A DNA stretch of 64,000 nt from Straminergon stramineum (GCA_963920665.1 OY987263.1:34088547-34152546), one strand, 5' to 3'. Numbered from the stretch's first letter, positions 33,730 through 46,770 are shown. Made by a program: numbers and translations. Notes: generated by a model not told the origin, from the sequence alone.

Positions 33730-35160
33730 ATTCTGTGTATGCTCTTAACACCGGTCCACTCGCAAGTCAATTATCGATAGATCTCTCACACAGTCACACG
33801 AAAAACGTACTCTACTTCGAGATCAAGCTAGCAATTAGAAATTTTAAGAAGAAATTCTCTTGACTGTCTACACGAGCACGAAAGCAACGAAAATGTAGAT
33901 CAGTCCAACTTGACTTACTAGAAGTGCCGCCAGCTAGCTAGCAAGCAGCAGCATCGATTCGATTGCTATCCAGGGGATAAAGATCAGGAACGTCCTTGGC
34001 ATTGCTCCAACAGACGATCAACTCAGAAGTACCCAAAATAGTCAGACTATTCGATCGATCGAAGCCTTTGCTTCATGCACGTCCTCGAACCGTAGTATCA
34101 GTAGGTTGCATTGTTCACTAGCTCGCAAGCTGTTGGAAGACAAACGGTTCGTAAGTCTAGTGGCTAGCATGGATTGTTGTATGATAAATCTCTCCAAGTG
34201 ATCGAGGAAATTCCCACACAAGGCGAAGAGATTATGATGGTTTATCATGATCAAAACTGGCCATGTTTGCTCGCACTGGCCAGCCCCGACTACCTACTGT
34301 AGCAAGGGCTGGCCACTTGTGGTACAGTAGTGCATGGAAAATGAGGATAGTTGAATCCACAACTTGCAAGCCTACGACGTAGCTGCCACGGTTGATGCAA
34401 GGACTTACGGACCTGGATCGGCTCATTAAAATGGCATTTTCGTAAATCGAGATGTTCGTCGAAAACTAGGGCAGGTGTAGATTTCAGATGGGGACCTACA
34501 GCAGCCCAGATCGAGCCTCAGAAACCTGCCAATAACCCTAGAATTGCTTGAGTGACGTCTAATTTCAGGTTCAAAATATTCCATCCAAGGACTGATAATT
34601 AGCTGACTGGGTAAAGACTACAGTACTGTAGTGCTTATTAAGTTACAGTCAGCAGCTGTCGGAGTACCGGATGCCTACTGTACTGTAGTCTCTAAAGGAG
34701 TGTGTGTGTGTGCAGTCCAAGTGGGGCGTGGTTGCAGGATTTGGGTGCAAGTGGCCCTGGACGGATCGAGCTGCATGCCGAAATATCCTTGACCTGTGGG
34801 GATGTGGTACATGAAGCTGGTCAATCAAGTTCTACGCTGGGAACCTAAGGGACCTGTATCGTGATGGGCACTAGATCAATGCTAAACCCTAAAACCGCCG
34901 ATAATAAGGTGTAACTTGGTGGTGACAGTACCGGCCACCCCCCTAGACCTCTTGGCATCCGGGTGGGTTGTCATCGACCCTGGGGAGATTAACAATTATA
35001 CTCCAGTTCATCAGTTCATGCAAGAACCAATTTGATTTTTCATAAGCTCAAGCTGCTAAGCCACTGACAAATTAATGTGCTGCAACTTCAAATTTTACTC
35101 TCTGGCACAATTCATTTTGGGGGGACGTACTTGTAAAAGGAATCTGGTATTCTGGTAAGA
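33730..35160. other. GC-intermediate intergenic island, possible promoter side of the 32.5-33.7 kb gene
   Basis: GC-richer low-copy sequence. Short palindromic words built on TACAGTA recur (CTACTGTAGC near 34298, TACAGTAG near 34323, TACAGTACTGTAG near 34619, CTACTGTACTGTAG near 34676). No gene recognised. Confidence 0.3.
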
Positions 35161-35240
35161 GTTTTTCTAATTTAATTTTTTCTTTTCTTTTTTGAAACAC
35201 ATGGACAATTTCCATTGATAGAGGAAAAGGTACAGCGAGC
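35161..35240 (-). mobile_element. Retroposon 3' end with A-rich tail (fragment)
   Basis: On the minus strand this reads TCAATGGAAATTGTCCATGT, then GTTTCAA followed by an A-rich tail. It parallels the second fragment at 35862-35930. The wording is like 3' ends of plant non-LTR retroposons. The rest of the element is not visible. Confidence 0.4.
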
Positions 35241-35740
35241 GAACCAAGGCGACAAGTCCCTGGCGACATTTTTTTCATTTTCAGACTACAAATTAAAGAA
35301 AAACACACAACCCAGAAGACCCAGCAACAGCCTGAAATTTTCTAATTAAATTTGAAATACATTTGGGACCACGGGTCTGCATTGACGGAAGGTTCTGCGG
35401 CTTTGGCATAACCGGTCAAATGGACCCTCAGACACGTGCTGACATGTGCAGGGTACAAAACACGCAATTAGTGTGGGCAATGGTAAATTCACAGAGTCCC
35501 AGAATCCTACTGTAAACCTAGAGTACTTTGGAGACTCACAGAGCCCCCACTCAGTCCCATTCAGCCCACGGTAAATGTAAGGATTTTCTTAGTATTTTTT
35601 TTTGTGGAAAATGCAAGGATTTAGATAAGCTGTACCATTTATTTTATTATATGTAAGTCTCGAATAGGGTGGTTTATTAGCGCAGTTGTTGAGGAATCGT
35701 TCAGCTTTCTTCAAGGTACCATATTTTCTAGAGTATATTA

Positions 35741-35806
35741 TTATTCTTATTATTGTCGCTATTCTTATTCTTATTCTTATTATTGTCTCTATTATTATTA
35801 TTATAT
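35741..35806. repeat. TTA/TTC trinucleotide microsatellite
   Basis: An imperfect run of TTA, TTC and CTATT units, pyrimidine- and AT-rich. Simple-sequence repeat. Confidence 0.8.
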
Positions 35807-35861
35807 TTTGAAATTCTGAAACATCTATACTGTAAATTTTAATTAAAGTGCAGAAATATTC

Positions 35862-35932
35862 AAACTTTTTTTTTCTTTTTTTTTTCTTTGTTGAAACAAA
35901 TGGGAGAACCCACTGTCATTAAAAGGAATATT
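35862..35932 (-). mobile_element. Retroposon 3' end with A-rich tail (fragment)
   Basis: Minus strand: TTAATGACAGTGGGTTCTCC, then CATTTGTTTCAACAAAG and a poly(A)-like tract with G interruptions. Same layout as 35161-35240. Inferred: 3' terminus of a SINE or LINE. No reverse-transcriptase frame nearby. Confidence 0.45.
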
Positions 35933-36798
35933 CAAACTTTTTTGGCCAAGTAGTGTTCGTTTGTCAACAATAATGGGAGGGGAACATTCATGCTAGCTGA
36001 TGCACTCACCTGACTATTCCACGAGAATTTCGTCCCCATTATTCCATGATCCAATATTTCCCAATCAAATCACAGGAGCGGCTTCCATATTTCAATGATC
36101 TTTGCTGCGATTAATATTTGGTATCGGTGATCAGAACCTTTAACTTAATCTTTAGGCCGATGGAGCTTACAATTCAAATTTGTGAATATATATGTGGCAA
36201 TTTTAGAACCTCAGAATTAAATCAGTTTAGAGACTGCTGTCTCGTCGATCTCCGCCCGAAATTATTCCCGGAAATCCCCGAAATCCTCAGAATTCTTTCA
36301 AAATAGTCATCATTCTCGGCAACACGTAGATGGATTGAATGCATGCATCTCCCTTGGTCCAATCACTTGGCCCACTATGCAACTTGCGGCCTGGCAACTG
36401 ATTGCAGGTCAATGATGATGCAACGTTAAAATGCATCCGCCCGGTGTAAGTGAACTTTACAACTGAAAGACCTTGCAGTCTCCGTCCCACTTGAACATTG
36501 AATGTGTCACTTGGACCACAACTCCATTGACCACTTTGCCTCTGTTTGTTTTCTTTGGAAGGATGGTGCCAATTACCTTTCAAAAGGACAAATCAACTTT
36601 CCCCTTCGTCAAACTTCTTTAGTTTGTAATTGTAATTGTAATGGCGATAGTATTGCAGGAGGTGGAACAAGGAGGGGCCCCATGCCAATTTCTTTAGTCT
36701 CTTGACTTGGCTCTGTTTGGTTTCTTTCTAGCTCGTTATCTCTTCATTGTCCAGCTCTCTGCCTTGGCTGTTTCGTTTATTATGTGGGTTTTTTTTAA

Positions 36799-37015
36799 CC
36801 CCTAAAGTCCCTAGGCACATTCCAAGATTTTCTGCCTCAAAAAACAATGAAAATTGTCATTTCTAATGCATTGATCGAAAAAACATACAAGATGAATTTT
36901 TTTCAAATTCTAATTATGGGATCTTGTAATACACTTATATGAGATAATGTGGTAAAAAATTTGTGAATTTGGACCATATGGATTGAATGATAATTGCATT
37001 CAAAGTGAGAAGGTT
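36799..37015. mobile_element. TTAA-type terminus (18.4-kb family)
   Basis: TTAA (36795-36798) followed by CCCCTAAAGTCCCTAGGC and then arm-like text (AATTGTCATTTCTAATGC, GGGATCTTGTAATACAC, GTGGTAAAAA) alignable with 18418-18640. An inverted end, GGGACTTTAGAGG plus TTAA, occurs at 42322-42338. The two could bound one 5.5-kb element holding the hAT relic, or be independent ends. Confidence 0.6.
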
Positions 37016-38813
37016 AATTTTTGGGGCCTTGCCCTAAGATTTCAGATGGCTTTGACCTCCTCTTGGGGTTAATTTTATATTACAGACTTCAAATTGAATT
37101 TTTTTCTATAATCAATATCATGTTAGGCATATGTCTACCAATTTTCAAGTCAATCCAACACATGGAGCACATCCAAAAAAATCTTGCAATACAAATATGC
37201 CCTAAGATTTGACAATACATTGTCCAATTTTTGCACAAATTTTCCCACCACATAGTTCAAAAAACCATGAATCCAAATGGTGGATTGAAGTAAGTAGTCA
37301 TAATTAACAATCTTGAAAAAAATTCAAAAAATTCAAAAAAACACTAATTTCTATATCAATTTCCAACACATTTTGAGCTCCAAGACATGGGTTAGCTCTT
37401 GAATAATGTATTCATCACTGCTCCCAAGATGTTCCCCTACAATTTTCGACTTTTTTCCATGTTCCCGAAGTTCCCCTTACATTCTTGAAGTTCCCCTTGG
37501 GTTTCTGAAATTACCCATGGCCCCTCGCAAAGATACATCTAAATTTAGTTATGTTCCTACACAAAATAGTGAAATTAGGTTGTCTTAACAATTAGATTAC
37601 CTTATCCTAGGAAGTTCTATTACAAACCATCATAATCAAATGATATTTCTACAAATATTTACATTTGAACACAAGGAGGTTCATGAGTCCCAATTACAAC
37701 AATTTCTAATTTAGAAGTAAGGTATTCTTGTACAATAACAATAAATATTTATATAGTGTCAAATGTCAAAAATTAGTGTGGAACAACCTAAATTACTATT
37801 TAGGGTATATTGAATAGGGGTATTGAAGGGACCCATACTAATTAATCAACATTTCATACTATATAAATAGCTACCTTTATTGTATATAAGTAGTTATTGA
37901 AGTGTTTGGGGATGTACATATTTCAAACATCTATAGTTTTCTACAATCAATCCCTTTAATTTTTTTGTCCCCTTAATACCCCTATTTAGTGCACCTTATT
38001 TAAGCAATCAATGTAATCCATTCCATATATTCCTCCCTACAATGTTCGGGGAGTACCATCATCTAGTTACAAGTTACAACCTAGCCAAAATATTTTGAAG
38101 ATTTCTGGATGACTTAGAAATGTTTAGGATAAGGTTCCAAATGAAAAAAGAAGATTTTCGGAAATGGATTGGGTAGGAAAATTAAATCTCGGCATTTAGG
38201 CCGACTGCCCTTAGCATACGTAGGAAAATTACTGAGTTAATGGCCTTTTTGCCGGTGGGCAACCAACCAAGCATATACTTTTAAGGAAATTTTTGTTAGC
38301 ATGTGTATAGTATTCTACTATACCAAATACCCCTCATTAACTGGCACTTGATGTGATTGATGGGCTTTCAAGTTTTAGTTTAGCTGCTAGGAGTGCTAGC
38401 AACTGGCTTTTATCATTGTTAATTTTTTTTACCATTGTAGTTTTTCCCCCATTCCTTGCATTGGTGAGGCCTTACTAGCCGTCAATGCCTTCATTGGCTA
38501 ATCTTGGCCACAGATGGCTATAGGGTTTGAAAGGATGCTCAAGAACACATATTGTCCCATTTGTCAGGCTACCGTCACACATCCTGACTCAACTCCAATT
38601 TTTGCACATTGTTGTCAACTTGTCACCACTCACCAGGATTCCAGCAATTCTTTTCAATTTGTAATTGAGTTTCTACACAATGTGCAATGTGCAATTGTAC
38701 ATTATGTAATGTGCATTGTGCATTTAGATTGGTTCAAGGCTTCAAGCAACAATGTGGGGTTCTGGATTTGGTCATCCTTGATTCATCTTGCGTGACTGAT
38801 TTGTAATTTGTGG
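37016..38813. other. AT-rich sequence, no gene seen
   Basis: Only short ORFs. The segment 38675-38720 has stacked words TGTGCAATGTGCAATTGTAC and GTGCATTGTGCATT. Otherwise no feature. Confidence 0.35.
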
Positions 38814-38882
38814 AGACATGGAGTCACGGACTTGTGATTTGGTGTTTTTGTGATTGTAATTAGTTGGGAATCCGTTCAGGAC

Positions 38883-38995
38883 TTGCAATTCAAAAATTGC
38901 AATTTGCGTCTTTTGCGATTTAGAAATTGCAATTCAGAAATTATGATTCCCGATTTGGCAATTTGCGACTTGGTGACTTTGCAATTTAATGATTT
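38883..38995. repeat. Cluster of TTGCAATT / TTGCGA words, possible hAT subterminal repeats
   Basis: GCAATT, AATTGC, TTGCGAT and TTGCGACT occur repeatedly at 14-30 bp spacing, some 250 bp before the decayed hAT frame. Subterminal repeats that bind transposase are usual for hAT elements, so this may mark its end. No TIR pair was found. Confidence 0.4.
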
Positions 38996-39234
38996 GAAGA
39001 AACAAGGAATTTCAACTTGCAGCAATTTCTGATTTCATGATTTCTGAATAGTCGTTTAACAAATTGTCTGTTCTTGCTTTCAGTGATGTCTTCAAGATGT
39101 TTTGCATGCTTTGCACTTCTTTACAAGTTCATTCTCATGAACCCTGCAATCGTTTATTTGAGTTATTTCTCCTTTGTCCATTTTATTGTTCTTTCTTCTA
39201 ATGCGTTTGTTGCTAATCTTGGTAGGTTCACGCC

Positions 39235-41400
39235 ATGGCTAAGAGGCAAAGATCCATCCGTGATCACTACTTCTCTAAGTCTCGTGAAATGAAAATGGGT
39301 GAGTTCACAACCTCTACCTGTGAAAGCTCCAGATCAGTAGGCAGTCCATGTATGGATCACCCCCCTCCTTTCCTAGCAGAAATTGCCCAAGGATTGTAGA
39401 AAGAACAATAGGCTACATAATTTGAATGGTTGGATTTTGTTGATGAAGTGGGGAATTTTTTTTGCAAAATGTGTATAGAGAAGGGGGGCCACTCGATCTA
39501 TGCTAAAGAAGGGTCTAAAAATTTCAAAGTTTAAGCCTTCTTGGACCATACTCGCTCAAATGAGCACAAGTGGCTTGCTTGGGCATCACACAACGGCAAG
39601 AAAACCATGGAGAAGGCAATTTTTTGTAGCTAGCACGCTTGCAATGAAGCATTGCAAACTCTTTTCAAAGCGGCATATTTTATAGTGAAACAGTCCCTTC
39701 CTTATTCCAAATTCCTTGCATTGTGTAAATTGTTGCTGTCAATGAAAGCTCCTATGACAATTAGTATGTATTAAGATGAGAAGGCTTATAGTGACCTTGT
39801 TTTTTGCATTTCCTTAGTGATTTAGAAACTAAATTATTTGTTGGGTCTTGAACTCTCCATTTTATGGCATTATGATTGACGAGTCCACTGACATTAGTGT
39901 GACTGACCATCTTGTAGTGTTTGCAAAAATTGTGGTGGAGGATTGCTTATAATCCTGTTTTTGGGCATGTTGTAGATAGAGGGCAATAAGAAGGATGCTA
40001 GTATAATTTACAATACTTTGATTTTGCATTTCCGGAATTGGAGGTTGGACTTGTACAAGTTTGTGGCTTTTGGGAGTAATGGAGCGAGTACCATGGTCAG
40101 GTCCCATAGCGGTGTTGCGACAAGAATCCGAAATTATGTGAATCCGTTCCTCCTTGCTTGTCATTTTGTAGCTCATCGCACAAATCTTGTAGCCTTGGAT
40201 GTGACAAAAGCGCCAGATTGCAAGGTGATTTCAAGTGAGGTGGATTCATTATTGAATTTGATTTCTTCTTTTTTCAAGAAGTCTAGCAAGCGTAAGCATG
40301 CTTTGATGGCCTTACAAAAGGAATTGTTTGATGCTAAGAAAACAATGAAACATTATCACAAGATTTGTTGGCTGAGCAGATGGCAAGCAGTCACTACACT
40401 TTGTGATTCTCTTGAATCAGTATTGGTTTTCTTCCAAGATGTTGATGACAGTGATGCAAGTTAAGCTAAGTTGGTGTTGGAGAAACTGAGCAGTTCAAGT
40501 ATGTTTATATGTTGTATTTTCTAGTTGACATTCTTTATTGCTTAGCTATGATGTCCAAGGTTTTCCAGCTGAAGTTTGTCAATGTGACAACCATTGACAA
40601 CATAGTTCGGATTGAGATTGCTCAAATCCGCATGATGTTCATTGTTGAATCTTGTGACTTGAATGTGGATAGATTTAATGAGGACATTGGTTTCCATATC
40701 TTGCCAAAGTATGGCCCTCACAGGGGTGACTTAGCTATGGAGGCTGCAATCTCAGGTAAGGGGTAAGTATTTTCATGAATTTGAATTACAACATTCTAGG
40801 TTAGGTACAAACTTAAAAGAGGCTAGGCGCTTGCATTTCAAAAATCCTTTGCGGAGGCTACTTGTGCAGGGTTGGATGCACGATTTAGGGATAATGATGT
40901 GATTTTTTGTTTCAAAATTTTGAACCCTACTAAGATGCTTTCAAGGTAGGTGGGCTTGTAGAATTGGTGCCTTGCTAAATTAGAGACTCTTTTGGCCCAT
41001 TACGGGGTAGACCGTTGGCACAAAGGTTTCTCTCTCCCTCCCCTAGTGGACGTGGCAGCATGTAAGCATGAGTTTCTAACCTTTAAATTGCAATGTACCA
41101 CGGAATGGGGGGTAAAAAAATTCAAGGACTTGTAGGGTATGATAACCTGAAATCATGCTTTGTAAACCCAGTACCCTAACCTCCTTGTTCTTTTAGAGTT
41201 AGCTCATATGCAATGTGTTTCAATAGCGACATGTGAGTGTGCTTTCAGTGTGCAGAATTTAATTAAAACATGAGTCAGAAATAGGTTGGGTAGTAAAAAT
41301 CTTGAAGCAATGCTATAAATTGCATTAGAAGGCCCAGATAAGGAGATTGATGACATTGTTTGTGATGCTATCCTTCTTTAAAAGAATGACACCAAGTATC
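39235..41400 (+). pseudogene. Decayed hAT-family transposase
   Basis: In order: a start MAKRQRSIRDHYFSKS (39235), followed by a possible donor. A BED-type zinc finger at about 39424-39620 has FFCKMC and HTRSNEHK. An RNase-H-fold segment YGIMIDESTDISVTDHLVVF lies at about 39855-39930. KFVAFGSNGASTMVRSHSG follows at about 40055, where hAT proteins usually have Asp (GADGAS), here Asn. CHFVAHRTNL and a WLSRWQAV segment lie at 40160-40400. The C-terminal dimerisation region at about 41215-41345 has CECAFSVQNLIKT, then RNRLGSKNLEAML. Several stop codons and frame changes interrupt it. It cannot encode an active enzyme as written. It is not a copy of the intact hAT at 52.9 kb. Confidence 0.88.
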
Positions 41401-43244
41401 GTTTCTTGTATCCTAACCCTTTTTTTATTGGAATGTTGCAAGTGAACCTAGTACAAGTAATGCATCTTACTCATTTGGTGCACTTGAGAATGATGGTAGT
41501 CTTGGTATTCAGATTTCTTGATTTGCAGTACTAACCATACTAACCAACCTCCGGAAAATACTTAGACCTTCTTTTAGATCCTTGTATTTTCCAAAGGCTA
41601 CATCCTTGGCCCTAGAATGGTAGGGGCTTAGCTAGGTTCAACTCCTGCTAAAGATACTTAGAAATGAAAAAAAAAAAAGGGAAGTGAAAGAAATGGGATA
41701 CTTGGAAGTGAAAAAAAAACCCCCAAAAAACAGACCCATTTTCCACATTTAGGAAAATTGATGAATGGAAAAAAAAATTCCGTCAAATTGCCTAATTACA
41801 TTAGGAAATGGAGGATTTCAACCAATAGAATTTTCACTCTATGGGTCGACTAAAGGTTAAAAAAAGAAAAAAACCGAGTGATCTTCTAGAAACCAGGAAA
41901 TTGTTCGATTTTTCTACAAAACTCCCCAAACTGTGCCTCCCTATCTTCCATGCCTTGTTAGCTACATTGACTGCCACACACATTCATCCGCCCTCCGCAC
42001 ATTCATCCACCCTCCGATTTGCTCCCCAATCCCAAAACTCAATCCTTTGGAAATCCGTTGCCCTTGGCTTGGTTCAACAGCTAGTCTTGAACTTCCCCCG
42101 GAGGAAAGTGAAGGCAAACAACCCTGTCCAAGTTGCCCCTTCTCCCTCATTTTTACAAAAAGGACATAATTTGTTAATCAAATGTTTGTTTTACATAAAA
42201 ATTTATATGTGCTTGAAACTCTTGAAAAACTACATATATAATATAAGTTTCAAAAATATATAGTACAAATTGAGACTAAACAAGCCTACCCAAAATCATT
42301 TGTGTCCCCCATAGGAACAATGGGACTTTAGAGGTTAATGCAATGGGTCTCCATTTTGTTAAAAAAAACAGAAAAAAAAACTTCTTTGTGTTATTTTTTA
42401 CACAAGAGTGTTTAAGAAACACACTGCAAGGGATTCCATCAAGAAGAGAGGCTAATTTCATATAAGGTAAAGAACCTGTCACTCCAAGTATCAAACCTAC
42501 AATCTTGCTATTTAGTTTGGATACTTACCACTATCACCCGGTAGTTTAGAGTCATCTCAGATGACTTGAATACGTATTTCAAAATTTTCACATTTTTCTC
42601 ATATACTCATGTGTGTACATATAATTTTCAATAAATTAAAGCATTAAAATGAATTTTTTCATCAGTTTTTAAGGTGACTTTTTGGTAAAAATTGTAATAA
42701 TTACAAAAAACCTCGAAATAGTATGAAAATTTTAAGAACATTGAAGGTAATAGTAATACCATTATGGTATAATACTATAATTGGTGTACTCTTTGAGCTC
42801 ACACCAAGAACAATTCAATAGAAAAAGTTCAAAGTGATGAATTTTAACTTTTTAAGATGTTACTTTCAAAGTGTTACAAAAATTACAATTTTCATAATTT
42901 TGAAAAAATTATATAAAAGCATATTATTTGAGCTACATTTTCTTAGCTAAAAGCATTTAAAATCAAGAACTCTGTGAAAATTGAGGTTTGACTTTCAAAA
43001 TGTCCTTTAGGCTTGCAATACTCTTCAAAGATTTAAAAAAAAAGAGAAAGCCTAAGGAATACAACTCAACCAAAATCCTAGTGAGGGGTAGTGGGAAGTG
43101 GATATGAATAGACAAGAGTTTCTATTTAGAAGAGAAAATGCTATTGGGATAAAAAAAAAACATTGTCTAAACACCAAATAAATTAAATTTCATCAAAATT
43201 GCTCTCACTAAGCTTCTCAAAATTGGCATGGAAGTTATTATACA
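41401..43244. other. AT-rich sequence with A-rich tracts, no gene seen
   Basis: A-runs at 41667-41800 and 42360-42380. A 140-codon ORF at 41841 lacks any motif. A TTAA-type terminus (GGGACTTTAGAGG then TTAA) lies at 42322-42338. Confidence 0.35.
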
Positions 43245-43700
43245 AATGTGAGAAATGAAGAGAGCAATTGAAATTTTATTTTATGTGACAAAGTATGAAC
43301 TTGATATGAATTTTTGAAGTATATTGCTTGATTAGCCCAAAACAGACTTTAGACCATCACAAAACCACCAAAAAGTATACCCATAATAGTCATCTTACCA
43401 CCTAAAGCAATCATAATATTTTCTAATATGGCTACAACATTTCCTAACATGCCCACAACATGAAGGAATAAAAAAAATCACTTCTCGAGAGGAATTTATG
43501 TTGAAAAAGTAGAAGTTTCTAAAGCATTCACTAACAATTCCATCACCATCACCCAAGGCATTGATTTGTGCCACTAACCAATCTAATGAAGTCCTAATCT
43601 CATTGATTAGAAATAGTCTTCCATAGATTGATGTAAGATTATAATAGGTTGCTTCCTAGATGTCATTTATTTGTTATAGGTTGGATTACCTTATGAAGAC
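43245..43700. repeat. Dispersed repeat, copy 2 (copy 1 at 20435-20890)
   Basis: Collinear with the loop interior of the 18418-21558 TTAA element. It is followed shortly by another TTAA plus CCCCTA end at 43742-43752, so it is probably a truncated relative. Confidence 0.75.
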
Positions 43701-46050
43701 CTTGTGCCTACGATTATTGACCAGTTGAAGAAGGATTTCTTTTAACCCCTACATGATATAGGATCTTTTTTTGAGAATTTTCAAAAATTTGTTCTAAAAT
43801 ACAATATCTTGTATAATTTATGGATAAAAGTTGTTGGTGTTGAACTTTCCATTGTATATGTATAGTTGAATCTACCATAGCTATTTCCATTAAAATATTT
43901 CATATGAAATTTTCTAAATACTTCGACATTTAACTACAAAGACAAATCAATGATTTCACTCATACTTTCACTCTAAAATCATCGACCCTTCAAATATGAA
44001 ATCCATTATGTTTGAATCATGTATCAAACGAAATTGGTTTTATGAGTCCCTCAAAAATTAACTCAAAGAGAGACCAAGTACTAAGATAGAACAATTTAGG
44101 ATAGAATTGTTTATTGTAGATTTTACAAGAGACAATTGTCCCATAGCAATTGTAAAGGGTATCAAAAGATTGGACTTGAAAATAAGTATTGTGAGTTGAG
44201 ATGGTCATTAGGGGAGAAATGAACCCATTGAAAGGCTTCGAGATTTCTTACTAATTTTTGTACTTATTGAGGGAAGTATGGTTTTGTCCACATCATCATT
44301 ACTACTACCGTCGTGGCCACTTGGCATGTGAAAATTTGTCAGAGGCATGTGCTAGCCATCCTCCATCACTTAATCAAGAAATCTGAGAGATAGATTGGGT
44401 AGTCAAGTTGAGATTGTGGAGATGAATTGAGTAATCATGACAAATATTTGAGCCCTTCATGCAAATCTTGGCCCAATTTGTGAATTGAGAAGGCTCTTTC
44501 CCACCCAAATTTTTGCTCTATGAAGCGGCCCCTTCTTGGGTTCAATTCTCCTCTAATGGTAAGCCCTCAAGTTAGCTCTTGGAACTCAAGGTTTTCTTTT
44601 TTTTCTTTTTTTGTTAGTTTTTTAGCATATTTATGTGCAAAAAGACATGAAAAGAGTGTTTGAGTGGTATTTGGTAGAAGTCCCTACCAATATAGTGATG
44701 GGTTATTCTAGAAGTAGAGAATATCTAAAATACTCCAATTTCCTACTTCTAGTGCCTAATTAAGAGTTTGAAAGGTCATTTAAGTGATTCCAAGAGAATT
44801 TAGGGTCAGAGTATTAGTCTATCCTAATGTTCTATCCATGCTAAACTAATCTTCCAAAATGCATGTGGAAAACTAGCTAAGTCTATTTTAGGTCTAAAGA
44901 ATCTTGTTTAAGGTCACCATCCAATTCGTAAAGAATTTAGATTGATAAATTCTTATTTGCAAGTGACTTACAAAATGTTGAACAAGAATGCAAATAAGTT
45001 GATGGGAAAGAGACCGGAACATGAAGAAGGGTGATTTTATTTTTAAAAGCATGCTAAGAGCCAACATTGGAGCTAGTTGTTTCAAGATTCCTCGATAGAA
45101 GAATGATTTCCCCCTTAGATGGAAATTAAAGGAAATTGCTAATTTTAGCCTCCTTGTGAATAGTGCAAAGTAAAATGTAATGTTGCACCTTGGTTTTGGA
45201 AGTTTCTTAGAGGCTATCCCAAAAATTACAGATTTTTCCGATACATTCACAATGACTCCATGGGAAATCAAGTGCCTTTAAACATGGTTGTAAATTCCTA
45301 GAAATTACCCATCTTGCCGTAAAATTCCACTAAAAATTAAGATAAAATTTTGTGTGCTAATAAAGAGCACCAAAAAATTTGAAGACATTCTAACATTCTA
45401 ACAATCCCAAGTACCAAAATCGGCAACGACGTAGAACTTTTAAAAATTTTACAACTTGGCACTGAGTTGACCAACATACTAAGAGCTCACAATGTCTAAT
45501 TGAAAAAAATAAAGGGTCTTTCATTACTCTTATAAACATTCTAAGCAACCTTGGCCAAACAGTTTCCTCAAAAGATGCAAATTTTCAAAGTTAGAATTTT
45601 GACTTTTCTTTGAAATTACCATAAGTTGATTTTACATTTACAAATGGCCTAGGACACAAGAGATGGGGGTCTCAGAAAGGCTAATTTGGATCTTCTAAAG
45701 ACAACGGCGCAATTGTTTTTCAATTTGGAGTTATTCCCTAAAAGATAGAAAGGGTTCAACAATAGGTTTGACTTTTTAAAAGTAATTAGTGGTAATTCAA
45801 AAGTTAACTTCAAAAATGCTTTAGCAAAATAGCTAGGTTAATTAGGGTTATTTTCAAAATATCTTTGGGAAAATATCTTGGATTTGATTTATCCAAGAAG
45901 TTTTAGCTAAACGGAGAGAATTCTAGAGGATTCTTCCATTAAATAAAGATTATTTAGAAAATACTTTAGGATAGTTTAGCAAATATCTAGAAATTGAAAG
46001 TGGAATATTTTCCACCGACAACTTACCGAGGAGAAGCTCAAGACAAGTAT
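43701..46050. other. AT-rich sequence, no gene seen
   Basis: Contains an isolated TTAACCCCTACATG terminus at 43742. A 125-codon minus-strand ORF at 45271-44894 has no recognised motif. No other support. Confidence 0.35.
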
Positions 46051-46090
46051 AAAAGGCCCCCCCCTCAAGGTTGTTGGTACCCCCATTTCT
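46046..46090 (+). promoter_or_regulatory. TATA-box-like site with C-run, possibly a solo LTR promoter
   Basis: AGTATAAAAGGCC, a C tract, then CTCAAGGTTGTTGGTAC and a pyrimidine-rich stretch. A strong TATA box followed by a leader without a gene resembles the U3/R junction of an LTR retrotransposon. No paired LTR, primer-binding site or polymerase frame was found. Confidence 0.3.
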
Positions 46091-46399
46091 TCTTCTCAAG
46101 CCACTGACACTTTGTTGGGTTGGTATTTGAGGCTAGTTTGGCACTTTTTTATCTTTCTTTCTTTGCTTTTTGAGCATTTGTTTGCATTTTCCATTGTAAG
46201 AACACTTCTTGAAGGACATGGGGGTCCCTTCAAGTTGTTTTGCTTTCATTTTTTTGCATTTTGGGAGGTTTTAGTCTTTCAAACTCTTGATCTTTGAAGT
46301 TGATTTTCAAGTTTATACTAACACCTAAGGGTCATTTGGTTGAATTCTAGTGATTCCATTAGTCAAAATCCCTAGCTTTGGATTTGAAGTCCTTTTTAA

Positions 46400-46480
46400 C
46401 TTGAAATTTGGGAGGATAAGCTCCCAAAACATTTGATTTGTGAGAGTTTAAGGAGGGATAGACCCTCAAACTCTAATTTT
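46400..46480. repeat. Two adjacent short hairpins
   Basis: TTTGGGAG-GATAAG-CTCCCAAAA at about 46407-46429, and GAGTTTAAGGAGGG-ATAGA-CCCTCAAACTC at about 46444-46473. Stems are 8 to about 12 bp. Function unknown; not a bacterial-type terminator in this genome. Confidence 0.6.
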
Positions 46481-46627
46481 GTTAAAGATTTCTTGAAATA
46501 CTAACAATTTGTGTTCATTGCAACAAAATTTGGTGTTAATAGGCTTAACGTGGCAAAGCTTGACTTTGCCAAAAGTTTATTGAACCAATCTTTGCCCAAA
46601 ATTCATTGTATAATAGAAATTGGGACT

Positions 46628-46770
46628 TTAATTACTAAAGTTTGGTTTCAACATTGTCGTGCATACCTTCCTTAGTGATTAAGCATTGGATACTTGGAAA
46701 TTTTGGAAAATTAATTACTAAAGCTCGATCTAAACGATGTCATGTATCCCTACTTTAGAAATTAAGCTTT
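46628..46770. repeat. Two-unit diverged tandem repeat, period about 84 bp
   Basis: AATTACTAAAG...CATTGTCGTGCATACCTT...ATTAAGC is repeated as AATTACTAAAG...CGATGTCATGTATCCCTA...ATTAAGC. Non-coding. Confidence 0.65.

Noticed and set aside
41841..42263. 140-codon ORF
   Set aside because: No motif, biased composition, no splice or promoter context; likely chance.
44894..45271. 125-codon minus-strand ORF
   Set aside because: AT-rich, no recognisable motif; could be decayed transposon sequence but cannot be supported.
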